A DNA stretch of 64,000 nucleotides from Paraferrimonas haliotis (GCF_002282895.1 NZ_NRRB01000003.1:248001-312000); one strand, 5' to 3'. Shown: positions 1-9,724, counted from the first letter of the stretch. Program-made: numbers and translations. Notes: generated from the letters alone by a model not told the origin.

Positions 1-327
1 TAATTCCGGTCGAGGCAACAACAGTCGACTTTTTATTTCAGCTAAGGTTGCCGCCATCACTAAATAATCGGCGGCCAGCTCTACCCGAATCCCCTGCAGT
101 AACTTAATGTAATCTAAATATTGCTCGGTTATTCGCTGAATGGGCAAATTCAAAATGTCTAATTTTTGCTTACGTATCAGGTACAGCAGAAGGTCTAGCG
201 GTCCTTCAAAGGTCTCCAAAATCACTTCCAACGCCTCAGGCGGAATGAAAAGATCTTGTGGCCACTGCGCCAACGGTTCCCCGTCAACTTTAGCGAATGG
301 CAAACTCGCTTGAGATGGATTATCCAT
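1..327 (-). CDS. scpA: Segregation and condensation protein A (5' part only)
   Basis: The first 109 residues are present; the 3' end runs off the window. ScpA is the kleisin subunit that bridges SMC heads with ScpB in chromosome condensation. The N-terminal kleisin signature is clear at about residues 37-62 (FEGPLDLLLYLIRKQKLDIL), followed by the helical stretch that contacts SMC (AADYLVMAATLAEIKSRLLL). The start ATG is at 325-327. In related genomes scpA-scpB follow yciO/trpH on this strand, which fits the same-strand gene 80 bp upstream. The family assignment is firm; only truncation by the window edge limits it. Confidence 0.93.
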   Translation of the reverse strand, partial: MDNPSQASLPFAKVDGEPLAQWPQDLFIPPEALEVILETFEGPLDLLLYLIRKQKLDILNLPIQRITEQYLDYIKLLQGIRVELAADYLVMAATLAEIKSRLLLPRPEL

Positions 328-407
328 TAGCGACCCCCTTTGAAACACGCTTACGTAAACCAAAGCGCGCCAGTATACCTGATATTAAGCCACCAATCAG
401 CACAAAC

Positions 408-1028
408 TTATTGAAACGGTTCAGGATCTCCGCCACCCACACGAACAATCTCTGAACCGCCTTCAGACATGTCAATTACGGTCGTTGGCGTTTCACCGAT
501 AAAACCACCGTGAATGATTAAATCCACCTGTTTTTCCAATTTGTCCCGAATTTCTTCCGGATCCGACTCCGCCACATCACTATTAGGAAGAATCAAACTG
601 GTGGACATAAGAGGCTCACCCAGAGCTTCAAGCAACGCTAAGCTAATGGCGTTATCTGGCACTCGAATACCTATGGTGCGACGCTTCGGGTTAAGCAACC
701 GCCGCGGCACTTCCTTGGTTCCCTTAAATACAAACGTGTAGGGGCCGGGGGTGTTGTTTCTTAATAGGCGAAATGCTTGATTTTCTACTCGAGCGTAGAT
801 GGACAATTCTGACAAATCGCGACACATCAGAGTAAAGTTGTGATCTTTATTCAGCTGCCTGATGCGAATAATTCTATCCAGCGCGCTCTTATCACCCAAA
901 TGGCATCCGATTGCATAACCGGAATCGGTTGGATACACAATCACGCCGCCACTGCGTATTACCGCTACCGCTTGATTCATTAATCGTGCTTGAGGCGTGT
1001 CTGGGTGCACATAGAAAAATTGACTCAT
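408..1028 (-). CDS. yciO: Sua5/YciO/YrdC family protein, YciO type
   Basis: This 206-residue protein carries the YrdC fold that binds tRNA/nucleotides. The family includes L-threonylcarbamoyladenylate synthases (t6A tRNA modification); YciO itself is a divergent member. Visible motifs are the N-terminal GGVIVYPTDSGYAIGCH, the IIRIRQLNKDH segment and GIRVPD. I prefer the ATG at 1028 because GGAGGAG lies just upstream and the start overlaps the trpH stop as ATGA; a longer version starting at 1064 lacks this. It is translationally coupled to trpH. A second, essential tsaC should exist elsewhere, so this copy may not be the main t6A enzyme. Confidence 0.88.
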   Translation of the reverse strand: MSQFFYVHPDTPQARLMNQAVAVIRSGGVIVYPTDSGYAIGCHLGDKSALDRIIRIRQLNKDHNFTLMCRDLSELSIYARVENQAFRLLRNNTPGPYTFVFKGTKEVPRRLLNPKRRTIGIRVPDNAISLALLEALGEPLMSTSLILPNSDVAESDPEEIRDKLEKQVDLIIHGGFIGETPTTVIDMSEGGSEIVRVGGGDPEPFQ

Positions 1029-1885
1029 AGCTCCTCCCGCCAGCGTGGCGACTGCCATATCCATTGCGCATTATCTGCTAAGAATAAATTACGACCTAAA
1101 TCAACCCACTGACTTTCATAGTGAAAATCGCTTCCTAGGGAGCAGTATAACTGGTATTCGTGCGCAAGTGATAGTAACAGTTGTCGTTCATTGATGCCTT
1201 GTTGCGAAAGTACCACTTCCATACCATCACCACCGCATTGTTTAAACTCGATCAATAACTTACGTAACCACTTAGTGGACATAGAATAACGACTCGGATG
1301 CGCTAGCACGCACACGCCACCCGCTTGATGGGCAACCTCAATGGCTTCCTTAATGGAGTGCCAGTCGTTGGCAACAAACGCACCTTGGCCTTTACCTAAG
1401 TATTTTTTAAACGCCGCATCCATGTGGCTAACGTGTTGCTTTTCAACCATCCAACGAGCAATGTGGCTGCGACTAATGGCCGCGCCATTGGCTTTAGCCA
1501 AGGCACCTTCAAGGGCACCAGTGAGTCCAGCTTTTTCCAATTTATGGCATATTTTTTCAGCCCTGAGTCGGCGACGCTGTCGTTGTGTTTGTAAAAAAGC
1601 CTGTAAAGACGAATTATCGATATCAACCCCTAAGGCCACAATATGGATATCGAAACCGTGCCAGCGTGTCGATATTTCCACACCATTTATCAACTTCAGG
1701 TTCGCTTTTAATCGCGCAACCTCTTGGTGAGCCTCAGCCAATCCATCCGTGGTATCGTGGTCAGTAATCGCCAACACTCTTAATTGGCGGTTGCTGGCGC
1801 GCATGATTAACTGCGAAGGCGTTAAACCGCCGTCGGATGCGCGTGTGTGACTGTGTAAGTCAATCATGGGGTTTATTCTGCTCAT
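1025..1885 (-). CDS. trpH: PHP-domain RNase AM / 3',5'-nucleotide bisphosphatase TrpH
   Basis: A PHP-family metallo-hydrolase of 286 residues. The first PHP motif is at residues 9-14 (DLHSHT), with ITDHDT near 41-46, VLAHPSRY near 193-200 and a C-terminal GSDFH near 251-255, the usual trinuclear metal ligands. E. coli homologue YciV hydrolyses 3',5'-nucleoside bisphosphates and acts as a 5'-3' exoribonuclease that matures rRNA 5' ends. It is divergent from the trp operon and overlaps yciO by 4 bp. The ATG at 1885 has AAGG close upstream; an internal ATG at 1867 is a less likely start. Confidence 0.9.
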   Translation of the reverse strand: MSRINPMIDLHSHTRASDGGLTPSQLIMRASNRQLRVLAITDHDTTDGLAEAHQEVARLKANLKLINGVEISTRWHGFDIHIVALGVDIDNSSLQAFLQTQRQRRRLRAEKICHKLEKAGLTGALEGALAKANGAAISRSHIARWMVEKQHVSHMDAAFKKYLGKGQGAFVANDWHSIKEAIEVAHQAGGVCVLAHPSRYSMSTKWLRKLLIEFKQCGGDGMEVVLSQQGINERQLLLSLAHEYQLYCSLGSDFHYESQWVDLGRNLFLADNAQWIWQSPRWREEL

Positions 1886-1965
1886 AACCTTAGTCTAAAG
1901 GATTGCTTAAAAATAGCGAGTGAAAGCCAGCCCCACGTGCATGAGCGTATTTTTATTCTCCGATA

Positions 1966-1994
1966 TTGACAGCAACAACTAAAAAATGTTTATC
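1966..1994 (+). promoter_or_regulatory. Candidate sigma-70 promoter of the trp operon
   Basis: TTGACA at 1966-1971 is followed after 17 bp by TTTATC (1989-1994), or after 18 bp by TTATCT. It lies 36-64 bp before the trpL start. I see no clear TrpR-type operator over it, so attenuation may be the main control visible here. Confidence 0.6.
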
Positions 1995-2029
1995 TTAGCC
2001 TTCAGTCAAATCATGCAGAGCAGCAATCA

Positions 2030-2089
2030 ATGAGCCAATTAGCAATTCACAGCTGGTGGTGGCACTCCCAACAATCGCGGGTGGTGTAA
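2030..2089 (+). CDS. trpL: trp operon leader peptide
   Basis: A 19-codon ORF encodes MSQLAIHSWWWHSQQSRVV, with three consecutive Trp codons (2054-2062). It sits between the promoter and an attenuator hairpin 172 bp before trpE. Tandem Trp codons in a short leader are diagnostic of ribosome-mediated attenuation: ribosome stalling at low charged tRNA-Trp favours the antiterminator. E. coli trpL has two Trp codons; three are present here. An upstream AGAGCAG is only a weak ribosome binding site. Confidence 0.93.
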   Translation: MSQLAIHSWWWHSQQSRVV

Positions 2090-2150
2090 GAAAGGCTGCA
2101 ACAAATTTGATGCAAAATTTTATAAAAACCCGCTAAATAGCGGGTTTTTT
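2077..2150 (+). promoter_or_regulatory. trp attenuator (antiterminator / terminator)
   Basis: The terminator is AACCCGCT (2127-2134), a 4-nt loop and AGCGGGTT (2139-2146), running into a T tract. The competing antiterminator is GCGGGT (2077-2082), within the last codons of trpL, pairing with ACCCGC (2128-2133). The two pairings share the same strand and exclude each other. A ribosome stalled at the Trp codons leaves GCGGGT free, giving readthrough; one reaching the stop codon covers it, giving termination. Confidence 0.9.
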
Positions 2151-2261
2151 AGTATTTAAGCTTGAGCCAACCCGTATTAGCACATATGGTTTCGGATACA
2201 TAAATGATGAATCGACACGTTAACTTAATTGGCAATAATCTTATGCAACAGGATGCTAGCG

Positions 2262-3824
2262 ATGACTAACCCACACTCTATAAATGTCACCAAGCTGGTG
2301 CAGGGCGTGCCCTACTTTGCCGACCCGTTAATTCAATACCGGACTCTGTGTCAGCAATCGGCACATAACATGCTTCTTGAGTCGGCTGAAATCGAAAGCA
2401 AAGATCATTTAAAAAGCCTCATTTTAGTTCAAGCAGCACTTAAAATTCGTTGTGACGGCCATCGACTCACCTTTGAAGGGTTAACCGATAATGGCCAACA
2501 ACTGATTCCTGTGCTTGCCAACGCTTTTGCGACCTATGTTGAGGCTCGAACCAACGCACAATTAATCATTGAGTTACCCAGAGCCGACGAGTCACTCGAC
2601 GAAGACGCCCGCTTAAAGTCGCTGTCACCGCTCGATGGCATTCGCGTGTTATGCGACTTATTAGACTTGCCACAGCATCAGCGGGACGCCATCTTTGTTG
2701 GCGGAGTGCTGGGCTACGATCTCATCGACACCGTGGAGCCATTACCGGAAGTTTCAGCAGCCAATAACCCATGTCCAGACTATTTGTTTTACCTTGCCGA
2801 AGTCATGCTCAAAATTGACCATCAGCAACAAAGCAGTGAACTTTATGGTTTGGCCTTTGGTGATGCCCCGCAACATACAGGAACCGTTCATCAACGTTTA
2901 GCCCAAGTCGCCGATTCACTTGAACAATTAGTCGCCACCGCACCAAGCCCGCGGCCACTAACCGGGGTATCAGAACAGGCCCAAGCCAGTATTAGCGATG
3001 AAGCGTTTAACCAGTGTGTTGTGGATCTGAAACAACACATTGTTGCCGGTGATATTTTCCAAGTTGTTCCGTCACGCAGTTTCTCGTTGCCCTGCCCTAA
3101 TCCGCTTGGTGCTTATCAAGCGCTGCGGATATCCAACCCAAGCCCTTATATGTTTTATTTAAACAGCGGCGAGTTCAGTCTATTTGGGGCATCGCCAGAG
3201 AGCGCACTGAAATACGACAAACAATCCAATCAAGTTGAGATCTATCCCATTGCCGGCACTCGTATAAGAGGTAAAGACCAAAACAGCGCTATTGATGCCG
3301 ATTTGGACTCCCGTATTGAACTGGAATTAAGGCTGGATCAAAAAGAGTTAGCCGAACATTTAATGCTGGTGGATTTGGCCCGTAATGACGTTGCCCGCAT
3401 CAGTGCCGCCGGAACCCGTAAGGTTGCGGAATTGCTAAAAGTGGATCGCTACTCCCACGTCATGCATTTGGTCAGTCGAGTAACCGGCCAGTTGCGCGAC
3501 GATTTAGACGCTCTGCACGCTTATCAAGCCAGTATGAACATGGGCACCTTAGTGGGCGCTCCAAAAATTAGAGCCGCGCAACTGATTCGAGAAGTAGAAC
3601 AAGCCCGCCGTGGCAGTTACGGAGGCGCTGTGGGCTACTTCAATGGCCAAGGTGATATGGATACCTGCATTGTGATTCGCTCAGCAATGGTTCATCAAGG
3701 CGTTGCTCAGGTGCAAGCTGGCGCGGGAGTCGTTTACGACTCCGACCCTCAATCCGAATCCGATGAAACTCGCAATAAAGCGCAAGCGGTTATCAGTGCT
3801 ATTCGTCAGGGAGGTGGGCTATGA
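2262..3824 (+). CDS. trpE: Anthranilate synthase component I
   Basis: A 520-residue subunit that converts chorismate plus ammonia to anthranilate, the committed step of tryptophan synthesis, working with TrpG. The chorismate-binding core is visible in the C-terminal half (DIFQVVPSRSFS, IAGTRIRGK, LVDLARNDV, MGTLVGAPKIRA, GAGVVYDSDP). The usual Trp-feedback LLES segment is present near residue 40. The ATG at 2262 has AGGA 8 bp upstream; ATG 2253 is an in-frame alternative and a TTG at 2229 is unlikely. Its TGA overlaps the trpG ATG (ATGA), indicating translational coupling. Confidence 0.96.
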   Translation: MTNPHSINVTKLVQGVPYFADPLIQYRTLCQQSAHNMLLESAEIESKDHLKSLILVQAALKIRCDGHRLTFEGLTDNGQQLIPVLANAFATYVEARTNAQLIIELPRADESLDEDARLKSLSPLDGIRVLCDLLDLPQHQRDAIFVGGVLGYDLIDTVEPLPEVSAANNPCPDYLFYLAEVMLKIDHQQQSSELYGLAFGDAPQHTGTVHQRLAQVADSLEQLVATAPSPRPLTGVSEQAQASISDEAFNQCVVDLKQHIVAGDIFQVVPSRSFSLPCPNPLGAYQALRISNPSPYMFYLNSGEFSLFGASPESALKYDKQSNQVEIYPIAGTRIRGKDQNSAIDADLDSRIELELRLDQKELAEHLMLVDLARNDVARISAAGTRKVAELLKVDRYSHVMHLVSRVTGQLRDDLDALHAYQASMNMGTLVGAPKIRAAQLIREVEQARRGSYGGAVGYFNGQGDMDTCIVIRSAMVHQGVAQVQAGAGVVYDSDPQSESDETRNKAQAVISAIRQGGGL

Positions 3825-4408
3825 AGCTGTATTTATTAGATAATTTCGACTCTTTCACCTACAACTTGGTGGATCAATTTAGAAGCCTTGGATTTGAGGT
3901 GGTGATTTATCGCAACAGCGTTGATCCCGATGTTTTAGCGGATAAGATATTAGCAGAATCACAGCCTGTGCCTTTAGTCTTGTCTCCGGGGCCTGGAGCC
4001 CCCCATGAAGCCGGTTGCATGATGGCGTTAATTGAGCGGCTTGCCGGCAAAGTGCCCATGTTAGGCATTTGCCTAGGTCATCAAGCGTTAGTGGAGCACT
4101 ATGGTGGTACTGTCGATCGCGCCCAGCAGTTAATGCATGGCAAAGCCAGCCCCACCCAACACAGTGGAGAAGGTATTTTTAGTGGTTTAGCGAATCCTCT
4201 ACCGGTAGCTCGCTATCACAGCCTAGTCGCGACCCACGTTCCAGATTGCCTTACCGTATCAGCGGTAACCGACGGCATGGCAATGGCTATCGAACATAAA
4301 GACGATCCGGTGGTTGGCTTTCAATTTCACCCTGAATCCATCATGACCACCAAAGGCAGTCAGCTACTCATTCAAACCATCAATCAACTTTGCGGACTTC
4401 AACACTGA
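3821..4408 (+). CDS. trpG: Anthranilate synthase component II (glutamine amidotransferase)
   Basis: A class I glutamine amidotransferase of 195 residues that feeds ammonia to TrpE. The catalytic Cys lies in GICLGHQAL, the oxyanion region in SPGPGAP, and the His/Glu pair in FQFHPES. Unlike E. coli, where TrpG is fused to TrpD, here it is a separate gene. GGGAGGTGG precedes the start, and the stop overlaps the trpD start as TGATG. Confidence 0.96.
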   Translation: MKLYLLDNFDSFTYNLVDQFRSLGFEVVIYRNSVDPDVLADKILAESQPVPLVLSPGPGAPHEAGCMMALIERLAGKVPMLGICLGHQALVEHYGGTVDRAQQLMHGKASPTQHSGEGIFSGLANPLPVARYHSLVATHVPDCLTVSAVTDGMAMAIEHKDDPVVGFQFHPESIMTTKGSQLLIQTINQLCGLQH

Positions 4409-5418
4409 TGCACAACTTAATTACAGCCCTGTTAGACGGCCAATCGCTAAACCGCTCAGAAAGCTCAGCCTTATTCAGTGCCATCATTAACGGCGAGGTT
4501 GCCGATGTGCCATTAACGGCGGCGATAATCGCAATGAAAATGCGTGGCGAGAGTATCGACGAAATTGCTGGCGCAGCCGATGCCCTGCGAGCAGCAGCAA
4601 CCCCCTTCGAACGACCCGACTACCCCCTCGTAGACATCGTCGGCACCGGTGGCGATGGTCATCACACCATCAACGTATCAACCACCGCCTCCATCGTTGC
4701 CGCAGCGGCAGGGGCTAAGGTTGCCAAACACGGCAACCGCAGTGTTTCCTCTAAATCCGGTTCGTCTGATTTGTTATCTGAGCTCGGTGTAAACCTCACC
4801 ATGAGTCCGGCCTGCGCGCGGGCAAGCTTAGATGCCGCCAACCTTACTTTTTTGTTTGCTCCGCATTATCACGCGGGCGTAAAACACGCGATGCCGGTAC
4901 GACAAGCACTAAAAACTCGCACCATCTTTAATATACTAGGTCCATTAATTAACCCGGCTCAGCCACAAAACATGGTGTTAGGGGTTTATCTGCCTGAGCT
5001 TGTGTCACCCATAGCTCAAGCATTAGTGGCCCTTGGCGTTAATAATGCGGTGGTGGTTCATGGCAGTGGCCTAGACGAGCTTGCATTACACGGCGACAGC
5101 ATTGTCCAAGAAATTAAAGACGGCGCCCTATTAGCCAAAACTCAGGTATCTGCAGCTGACTTTGGCCTAGACAATGCCCCCCTAGAAGCCATTAAAGGCG
5201 GCACCCCAGAGCAAAACAAAGCCATTACGCTTGCCATATTACAAGGGCTAGCAACTCAAGCTCAAACACAAGCAGTGGTGATGAACGCCGCGGCCGCTTT
5301 GTACGTATCTGGATTAGCCAATAATTTCAAAGAAGGCGCAGCGCTTGCCCAAGCGGCGATTGACAGTGGTGCAACCATGACAACGTTAGATAAATTCGTT
5401 AAGGCCAGTAACCAATGA
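4408..5418 (+). CDS. trpD: Anthranilate phosphoribosyltransferase
   Basis: A 336-residue enzyme that transfers phosphoribose from PRPP to anthranilate. Characteristic motifs are DIVGTGGDGHHTINVST (PRPP site), KHGNRSVSSKSGSSDLL, and HAMPVRQALKTRTIFNILGPL. The start at 4408 overlaps the trpG stop as TGATG; the upstream ATG at 4390 lies inside trpG and is not needed. The stop overlaps the trpC start (ATGA). Length is normal for the unfused enzyme. Confidence 0.95.
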   Translation: MHNLITALLDGQSLNRSESSALFSAIINGEVADVPLTAAIIAMKMRGESIDEIAGAADALRAAATPFERPDYPLVDIVGTGGDGHHTINVSTTASIVAAAAGAKVAKHGNRSVSSKSGSSDLLSELGVNLTMSPACARASLDAANLTFLFAPHYHAGVKHAMPVRQALKTRTIFNILGPLINPAQPQNMVLGVYLPELVSPIAQALVALGVNNAVVVHGSGLDELALHGDSIVQEIKDGALLAKTQVSAADFGLDNAPLEAIKGGTPEQNKAITLAILQGLATQAQTQAVVMNAAAALYVSGLANNFKEGAALAQAAIDSGATMTTLDKFVKASNQ

Positions 5419-6785
5419 TTAAGGTGAGCTCAGAAGTACCCAGCGTACTCGCCAAGATAGTGGAAGATAAAGCGCAGCAGATTGCCGCCCTACAACAGCA
5501 GTACCCAGCACACTCGTTGCAGCCAAAGCAATCCGACCGCTCCTTATTTGAAGCGCTCAAAAACGGCCCTGCTGGTTTCATTTTAGAGTGTAAAAAAGCC
5601 AGCCCATCTAAAGGGCTCATTCGCGAGAACTTTGAGCCAGCAAACATTGCCGCCACCTACCAAGGTTATGCTGCAGCAGTGTCTGTGTTAACCGACGAAA
5701 AATATTTCCAAGGCAGCTTTGAATTTTTACCTCAAGTAAAGCAGCACATCCATCAACCCATGCTGTGCAAAGATTTCTTTGTTGATGAATACCAAATCGA
5801 TTTAGCCGCCCACTTTGGTGCCGATGCCATCTTATTGATGCTGTCGGTATTAGACGACCAACGCTATCAAGCGCTGGCCAGCCATGCCCAAACTTACCAG
5901 CTTGATGTACTTACGGAAGTCAGTAACGAGCATGAGTTGGAGCGCGCCGTCGCGTTAAACGCACAAATCATCGGTATCAATAATCGGAATTTGCGGGATT
6001 TAACTACCGACCTAAGTTGTACCGAACAGTTGGCGCCGCGCATTCCGAACGATCGCGTCATCATCAGTGAATCAGGCATCTACACTAACCAACAAGTGCG
6101 CCGCTTAGCGCCACTAGTTGATGGCTTTCTTGTCGGTAGCTCGCTGATGGCGCAAAAAGATTTGGATCTCGCTTGTCGACAACTGATTTACGGTGAAACC
6201 AAGATTTGTGGTCTGTCCAAGGCACAAGATGCTCAAGCGGTGGCCAGTGCTGGCGCCGTCTATGGCGGGCTTATTTTTCACCCCAGTTCACCGCGAGCGG
6301 TCACCCTCGAAACGGCCTTGCCCATCACCCAAGCCGCAGCACTTAAGTTTGTGGGCGTATTCGTAAACGCGGAAATAGAACAGGTGATACAATCCGCTAA
6401 TGCATTGTCGTTATTCGCAGTTCAATTGCACGGCGACGAAGATCAGGCCTATGTCGATGAGCTAAAGAAAGCCCTAGTAAATACCGAGATTTGGCAAGCC
6501 ATCAGCCCCTCGCAAACACCGCTTATGGGCGTTGACCAAGTGTTATTGGATCACAAAACGGCTGCGCAACCCGGTGGCAGTGGTCAAACATTGGATTGGA
6601 TGAGTCCACAGGTGCAAGCCTATAAACCAGGTTTTTTAGCGGGAGGCTTAACCCCGTCCAACGTAAAACAAGCCATTAACGCTGGCTTTATAAAACTTGA
6701 CGTAAATTCGGGCGTAGAAGCTTCAAAAGGGGTAAAATCAGCGGATCTGATTACCCAAGTCATGCAACAAATTCGAGACTATTAA
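5415..6785 (+). CDS. trpC: Bifunctional indole-3-glycerol phosphate synthase / PRA isomerase
   Basis: A 456-residue fusion of TrpC (residues 1 to about 255) and TrpF (about 260 to 456), catalysing the isomerisation of phosphoribosylanthranilate and then closure to indole glycerol phosphate. The IGPS half shows FILECKKASPSKGLIR, MLCKDFFVDEYQI, IGINNRNL and ISESGI. The PRAI half shows KICGLSKAQDA, AVQLHGDE and LAGGLTPSNV. This fusion is typical of enteric and related Gammaproteobacteria. It overlaps trpD by 4 bp. Confidence 0.95.
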   Translation: MIKVSSEVPSVLAKIVEDKAQQIAALQQQYPAHSLQPKQSDRSLFEALKNGPAGFILECKKASPSKGLIRENFEPANIAATYQGYAAAVSVLTDEKYFQGSFEFLPQVKQHIHQPMLCKDFFVDEYQIDLAAHFGADAILLMLSVLDDQRYQALASHAQTYQLDVLTEVSNEHELERAVALNAQIIGINNRNLRDLTTDLSCTEQLAPRIPNDRVIISESGIYTNQQVRRLAPLVDGFLVGSSLMAQKDLDLACRQLIYGETKICGLSKAQDAQAVASAGAVYGGLIFHPSSPRAVTLETALPITQAAALKFVGVFVNAEIEQVIQSANALSLFAVQLHGDEDQAYVDELKKALVNTEIWQAISPSQTPLMGVDQVLLDHKTAAQPGGSGQTLDWMSPQVQAYKPGFLAGGLTPSNVKQAINAGFIKLDVNSGVEASKGVKSADLITQVMQQIRDY

Positions 6786-6794
6786 AGGTAAGCT

Positions 6795-7982
6795 ATGACA
6801 AAACTTAATCCCTACTTTGGTCCTTATGGTGGCCAATTCGTACCACAAATATTGGTACCTGCACTCGACCAACTAGAGCAAGCCTTTATCGATGCGCAAG
6901 CGGATCCTGAATTTCAACAAGAGTTCACCGGCTTGCTAAAAGAATACGCTGGCCGACCAACTGCGCTCACATTATGCCGCAACATCAGCCCCAACCCACT
7001 AGTCAAAATTTATCTAAAACGGGAAGATTTACTGCATGGCGGCGCTCATAAAACCAACCAAGTACTCGGCCAAGCGCTATTAGCCAAACGCATGGGTAAG
7101 CGCGAAATCATTGCTGAAACCGGCGCCGGCCAGCACGGTGTTGCCACAGCGCTCGCGTGTGCTTTATTAGACTTGAAGTGTCGAGTTTACATGGGTGCAA
7201 AAGACGTTGAACGTCAATCGCCGAACGTCTTTAGAATGCGCTTAATGGGGGCTGAGGTGATTCCGGTACACAGCGGCTCAGCGACATTAAAAGATGCCTG
7301 CAATGAGGCGTTACGGGATTGGTCCGCCAATTATGAAAAAGCTCACTACTTATTAGGCACGGCTGCAGGTCCTCATCCCTTCCCAACCATAGTGCGAGAG
7401 TTTCAGCGCATGATTGGGGAAGAAGCAAAACAACAAATCATTGAGCGAGAAGGTCGCTTGCCCGATAAAGTCATTGCGTGTGTCGGTGGCGGTTCCAACG
7501 CCATTGGCATGTTTGCCGATTTTATCGAGGAGCGTTCTGTCGAGCTGATTGGGGTAGAGCCCGGCGGTAAAGGCATTGATACTGAAGAACATGGTGCACC
7601 GTTAAAAATGGGTGAAACCGGTATTTTCTTTGGTATGAAGGCCCCGTTAATGCAAGACGATGACGGTCAAATTCAAGAGTCATACTCTGTATCGGCTGGA
7701 CTCGACTTCCCATCGGTGGGACCCCAGCATGCCTATTTGAATGCCACCGGTCGCGCTCGCTATGAAAACATTACCGACGAAGAAGCTCTGCAGTGTTTTC
7801 AAGATTTAGCTAAGCATGAAGGTATTATTCCGGCCTTAGAATCCGCTCATGCGCTTGCTTGGGCCTTAAAAGAGGCACAACAACAAACCGAAGAATGCAT
7901 CATGATTGTTAATCTATCGGGACGGGGTGATAAAGACATTTTCACCGTACACGATATTCTAGAGAAAAAAGGAGCGCTCTAA
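6795..7982 (+). CDS. trpB: Tryptophan synthase beta chain
   Basis: A PLP enzyme of 395 residues that condenses indole with serine. The PLP lysine is in [10 protein letters not shown], the active-site glutamate in [11 protein letters not shown], and the phosphate-binding glycine loop in [14 protein letters not shown] lies 6 bp before the ATG. The TAATG junction couples it to trpA, matching the equimolar alpha2beta2 complex with its indole tunnel. Confidence 0.97.
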   Translation: MTKLNPYFGPYGGQFVPQILVPALDQLEQAFIDAQADPEFQQEFTGLLKEYAGRPTALTLCRNISPNPLVKIYLKREDLLHGGAHKTNQVLGQALLAKRMGKREIIAETGAGQHGVATALACALLDLKCRVYMGAKDVERQSPNVFRMRLMGAEVIPVHSGSATLKDACNEALRDWSANYEKAHYLLGTAAGPHPFPTIVREFQRMIGEEAKQQIIEREGRLPDKVIACVGGGSNAIGMFADFIEERSVELIGVEPGGKGIDTEEHGAPLKMGETGIFFGMKAPLMQDDDGQIQESYSVSAGLDFPSVGPQHAYLNATGRARYENITDEEALQCFQDLAKHEGIIPALESAHALAWALKEAQQQTEECIMIVNLSGRGDKDIFTVHDILEKKGAL

Positions 7983-8797
7983 TGACAAGCTCAAACCGAT
8001 ACTCTGCGTTATTTGAGCGCTTAGAGCAAAACAATCAAGGCGCCTTTGTTCCGTTTGTGACCTTAGGTGATCCCGACAAAGCGACGAGCTTAAGCATTAT
8101 CCGTACCCTGCTCGATTCCGGTGCCGATGCTCTGGAACTTGGCTTTCCATTTTCCGATCCAAGCGCTGACGGCCCAGTCATCCAAGGCGCTAATTTGCGG
8201 GCATTAGAGTCGGGCATGAAGGTTCAAGATTGCTTCGACATTATTAAAACAATCCGCAACGATTACAAAGACGCTCCAATTGGCCTGCTGGTTTACGCTA
8301 ACTTAGTGTACCGAAGAGGCATTAAACGCTTTTATCAAGATTGTCAGGAAGCAGGGGTTGATTCGGTATTAATTGCCGACGTGCCAGTTCAAGAGAGTGG
8401 AGAGTTCGCTAAGGTGGCCAAAGCATATGGCATTAACCAGATCTTTATTGCGCCACCGAATGCCTCTAACACCACCTTGATGGAAGTTGCTCAGGCGGGC
8501 AGTGGCTATACCTATTTGCTTTCTCGAGCGGGGGTTACTGGCACCGACGTGAAAGCCGGAATGCCGGTGATGGACCAACTGCAAACCTTACAAGAGTATA
8601 ATGCGCCACCGGCCATTTTAGGTTTTGGCATCAGTGAGCCGGATCAAGTGGCGCAAGCCATTGCCAATGGAGCCAGCGGCGCCATTGCTGGGTCGGCCAC
8701 GGTCAAATTAATAGAACAGCATTTGCATGACAGCAAAGCCATGCTGAGCGCCTTAGCCCAATTCACTAAGACGATGAAGCAAGCCACTCACAAGTAA
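7982..8797 (+). CDS. trpA: Tryptophan synthase alpha chain
   Basis: A 271-residue TIM barrel that cleaves indole-3-glycerol phosphate to indole and glyceraldehyde 3-phosphate. Catalytic Glu is in [16 protein letters not shown], together with the Asp motif; SRAGVTG (loop 6) and GFGIS (phosphate site) are also present. It is the last trp gene; an inverted repeat follows 9 bp after the stop. Confidence 0.96.
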   Translation: MTSSNRYSALFERLEQNNQGAFVPFVTLGDPDKATSLSIIRTLLDSGADALELGFPFSDPSADGPVIQGANLRALESGMKVQDCFDIIKTIRNDYKDAPIGLLVYANLVYRRGIKRFYQDCQEAGVDSVLIADVPVQESGEFAKVAKAYGINQIFIAPPNASNTTLMEVAQAGSGYTYLLSRAGVTGTDVKAGMPVMDQLQTLQEYNAPPAILGFGISEPDQVAQAIANGASGAIAGSATVKLIEQHLHDSKAMLSALAQFTKTMKQATHK

Positions 8798-8806
8798 TAA
8801 CTCGAC

Positions 8807-8838
8807 GCCCAGGGTAATGCACCCAATTAACCCTGGGC
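8807..8838 (+). terminator. Inverted repeat after trpA
   Basis: GCCCAGGGT (8807-8815) and ACCCTGGGC (8830-8838) form a perfect 9-bp stem with a 14-nt loop. No T tract follows, so it may be a weak or Rho-assisted terminator or an mRNA-protecting hairpin at the end of the trp transcript. Confidence 0.5.
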
Positions 8839-8874
8839 TCACACTTATCACCATCAACAGAAGTATTTTTTCAA

Positions 8875-9420
8875 ATGAAGCAACTGCTCGATTTTTTACC
8901 CCTACTGGTTTTTTTCATCGTTTACAAAATGGTAGACATTTATGCGGCAACTGGGGCCCTAATCGCCGCCACGGCCGTGCAAATAGCCATCAGTTATTTG
9001 GTGTTTAAAAAAGTAGAAAAAATGCACCTCATCACGTTTGCATTAGTTGGGGTTTTCGGCACCTTAACCATGGTGCTCCATGATGACGCGTTTATTAAAT
9101 GGAAAGTGACCGTTGTGTACGGTTTATTTGCCATCGCACTGGCGGTCAGTCAGCTGATCAATAAACCGATTATTAAAGCCATGCTTGGTCAAGAAATGCC
9201 CGTTGCCGATGCCGTTTGGGCAAAAGTGACTTGGGCTTGGGTGCTCTTTTTTAGTGCTTGCGGCGCTTTGAATATATACGTGGCATTTAGCTTACCACTG
9301 GAAACTTGGGTCAACTTCAAAGTATTTGGATTAATGGCACTCACGTTGTTGTTTACCATAGCCACTGTAGTGTATTTATTTAAGCATCTTCCTGAAGACA
9401 AGAAAAAGGAACTGAAATAA
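8875..9420 (+). CDS. yciB: Inner-membrane septation protein A (YciB/IspZ)
   Basis: An inner membrane protein of 181 residues with about five hydrophobic segments (starting [20 protein letters not shown]). YciB is linked to cell-envelope and septum integrity in E. coli and to intracellular spread in Shigella. The signatures [10 protein letters not shown] and [20 protein letters not shown] are typical. The stop overlaps the yciI ATG (TAATG). Location after trpA matches related genomes. Confidence 0.92.
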   Translation: MKQLLDFLPLLVFFIVYKMVDIYAATGALIAATAVQIAISYLVFKKVEKMHLITFALVGVFGTLTMVLHDDAFIKWKVTVVYGLFAIALAVSQLINKPIIKAMLGQEMPVADAVWAKVTWAWVLFFSACGALNIYVAFSLPLETWVNFKVFGLMALTLLFTIATVVYLFKHLPEDKKKELK

Positions 9421-9719
9421 TGTTGTATATGATCGTTGGCAACGACGTCGAAAATAGTTTAGAAAAGCGCAAAGCCACTCGTCCTGCTCACTTGGCTCGT
9501 TTGCAAGTTTTGCAAGACCAAGGCCGCTTGGTTTTAGTGGGCCCTAACCCTGCTATTGATAGCGAAGCACCCGGCGAAGCAGGCTTTACCGGCTCTTTAG
9601 TGGTTGCCGAGTTTGATTCGCTTGAAGATGCCAAAGCTTGGGCTGCGGCGGATCCTTACATGGATGCTGGCATTTATGCCGATGTTGTGGTCAAGCCGTT
9701 CTTAAGCGTTAAGCTATAA
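9420..9719 (+). CDS. yciI: YciI family protein
   Basis: A small cytosolic alpha/beta protein of 99 residues with a dimeric ferredoxin-like fold. The conserved His (RPAHLARL) and the [17 protein letters not shown] segment identify YciI. The physiological reaction is not established; some relatives act as dehydrochlorinase-like enzymes. It is translationally coupled to yciB, as in many Gammaproteobacteria. Confidence 0.9.
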   Translation: MLYMIVGNDVENSLEKRKATRPAHLARLQVLQDQGRLVLVGPNPAIDSEAPGEAGFTGSLVVAEFDSLEDAKAWAAADPYMDAGIYADVVVKPFLSVKL

Positions 9720-9724
9720 CTGGC

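Noticed and set aside
1921-2029. TrpR operator
   Set aside because: No sequence close to the known CTAG-type dyad is visible near the promoter.
2229-2261. TTG start for trpE at 2229
   Set aside because: ATG at 2262 has AGGA upstream and matches the usual TrpE N-terminus.
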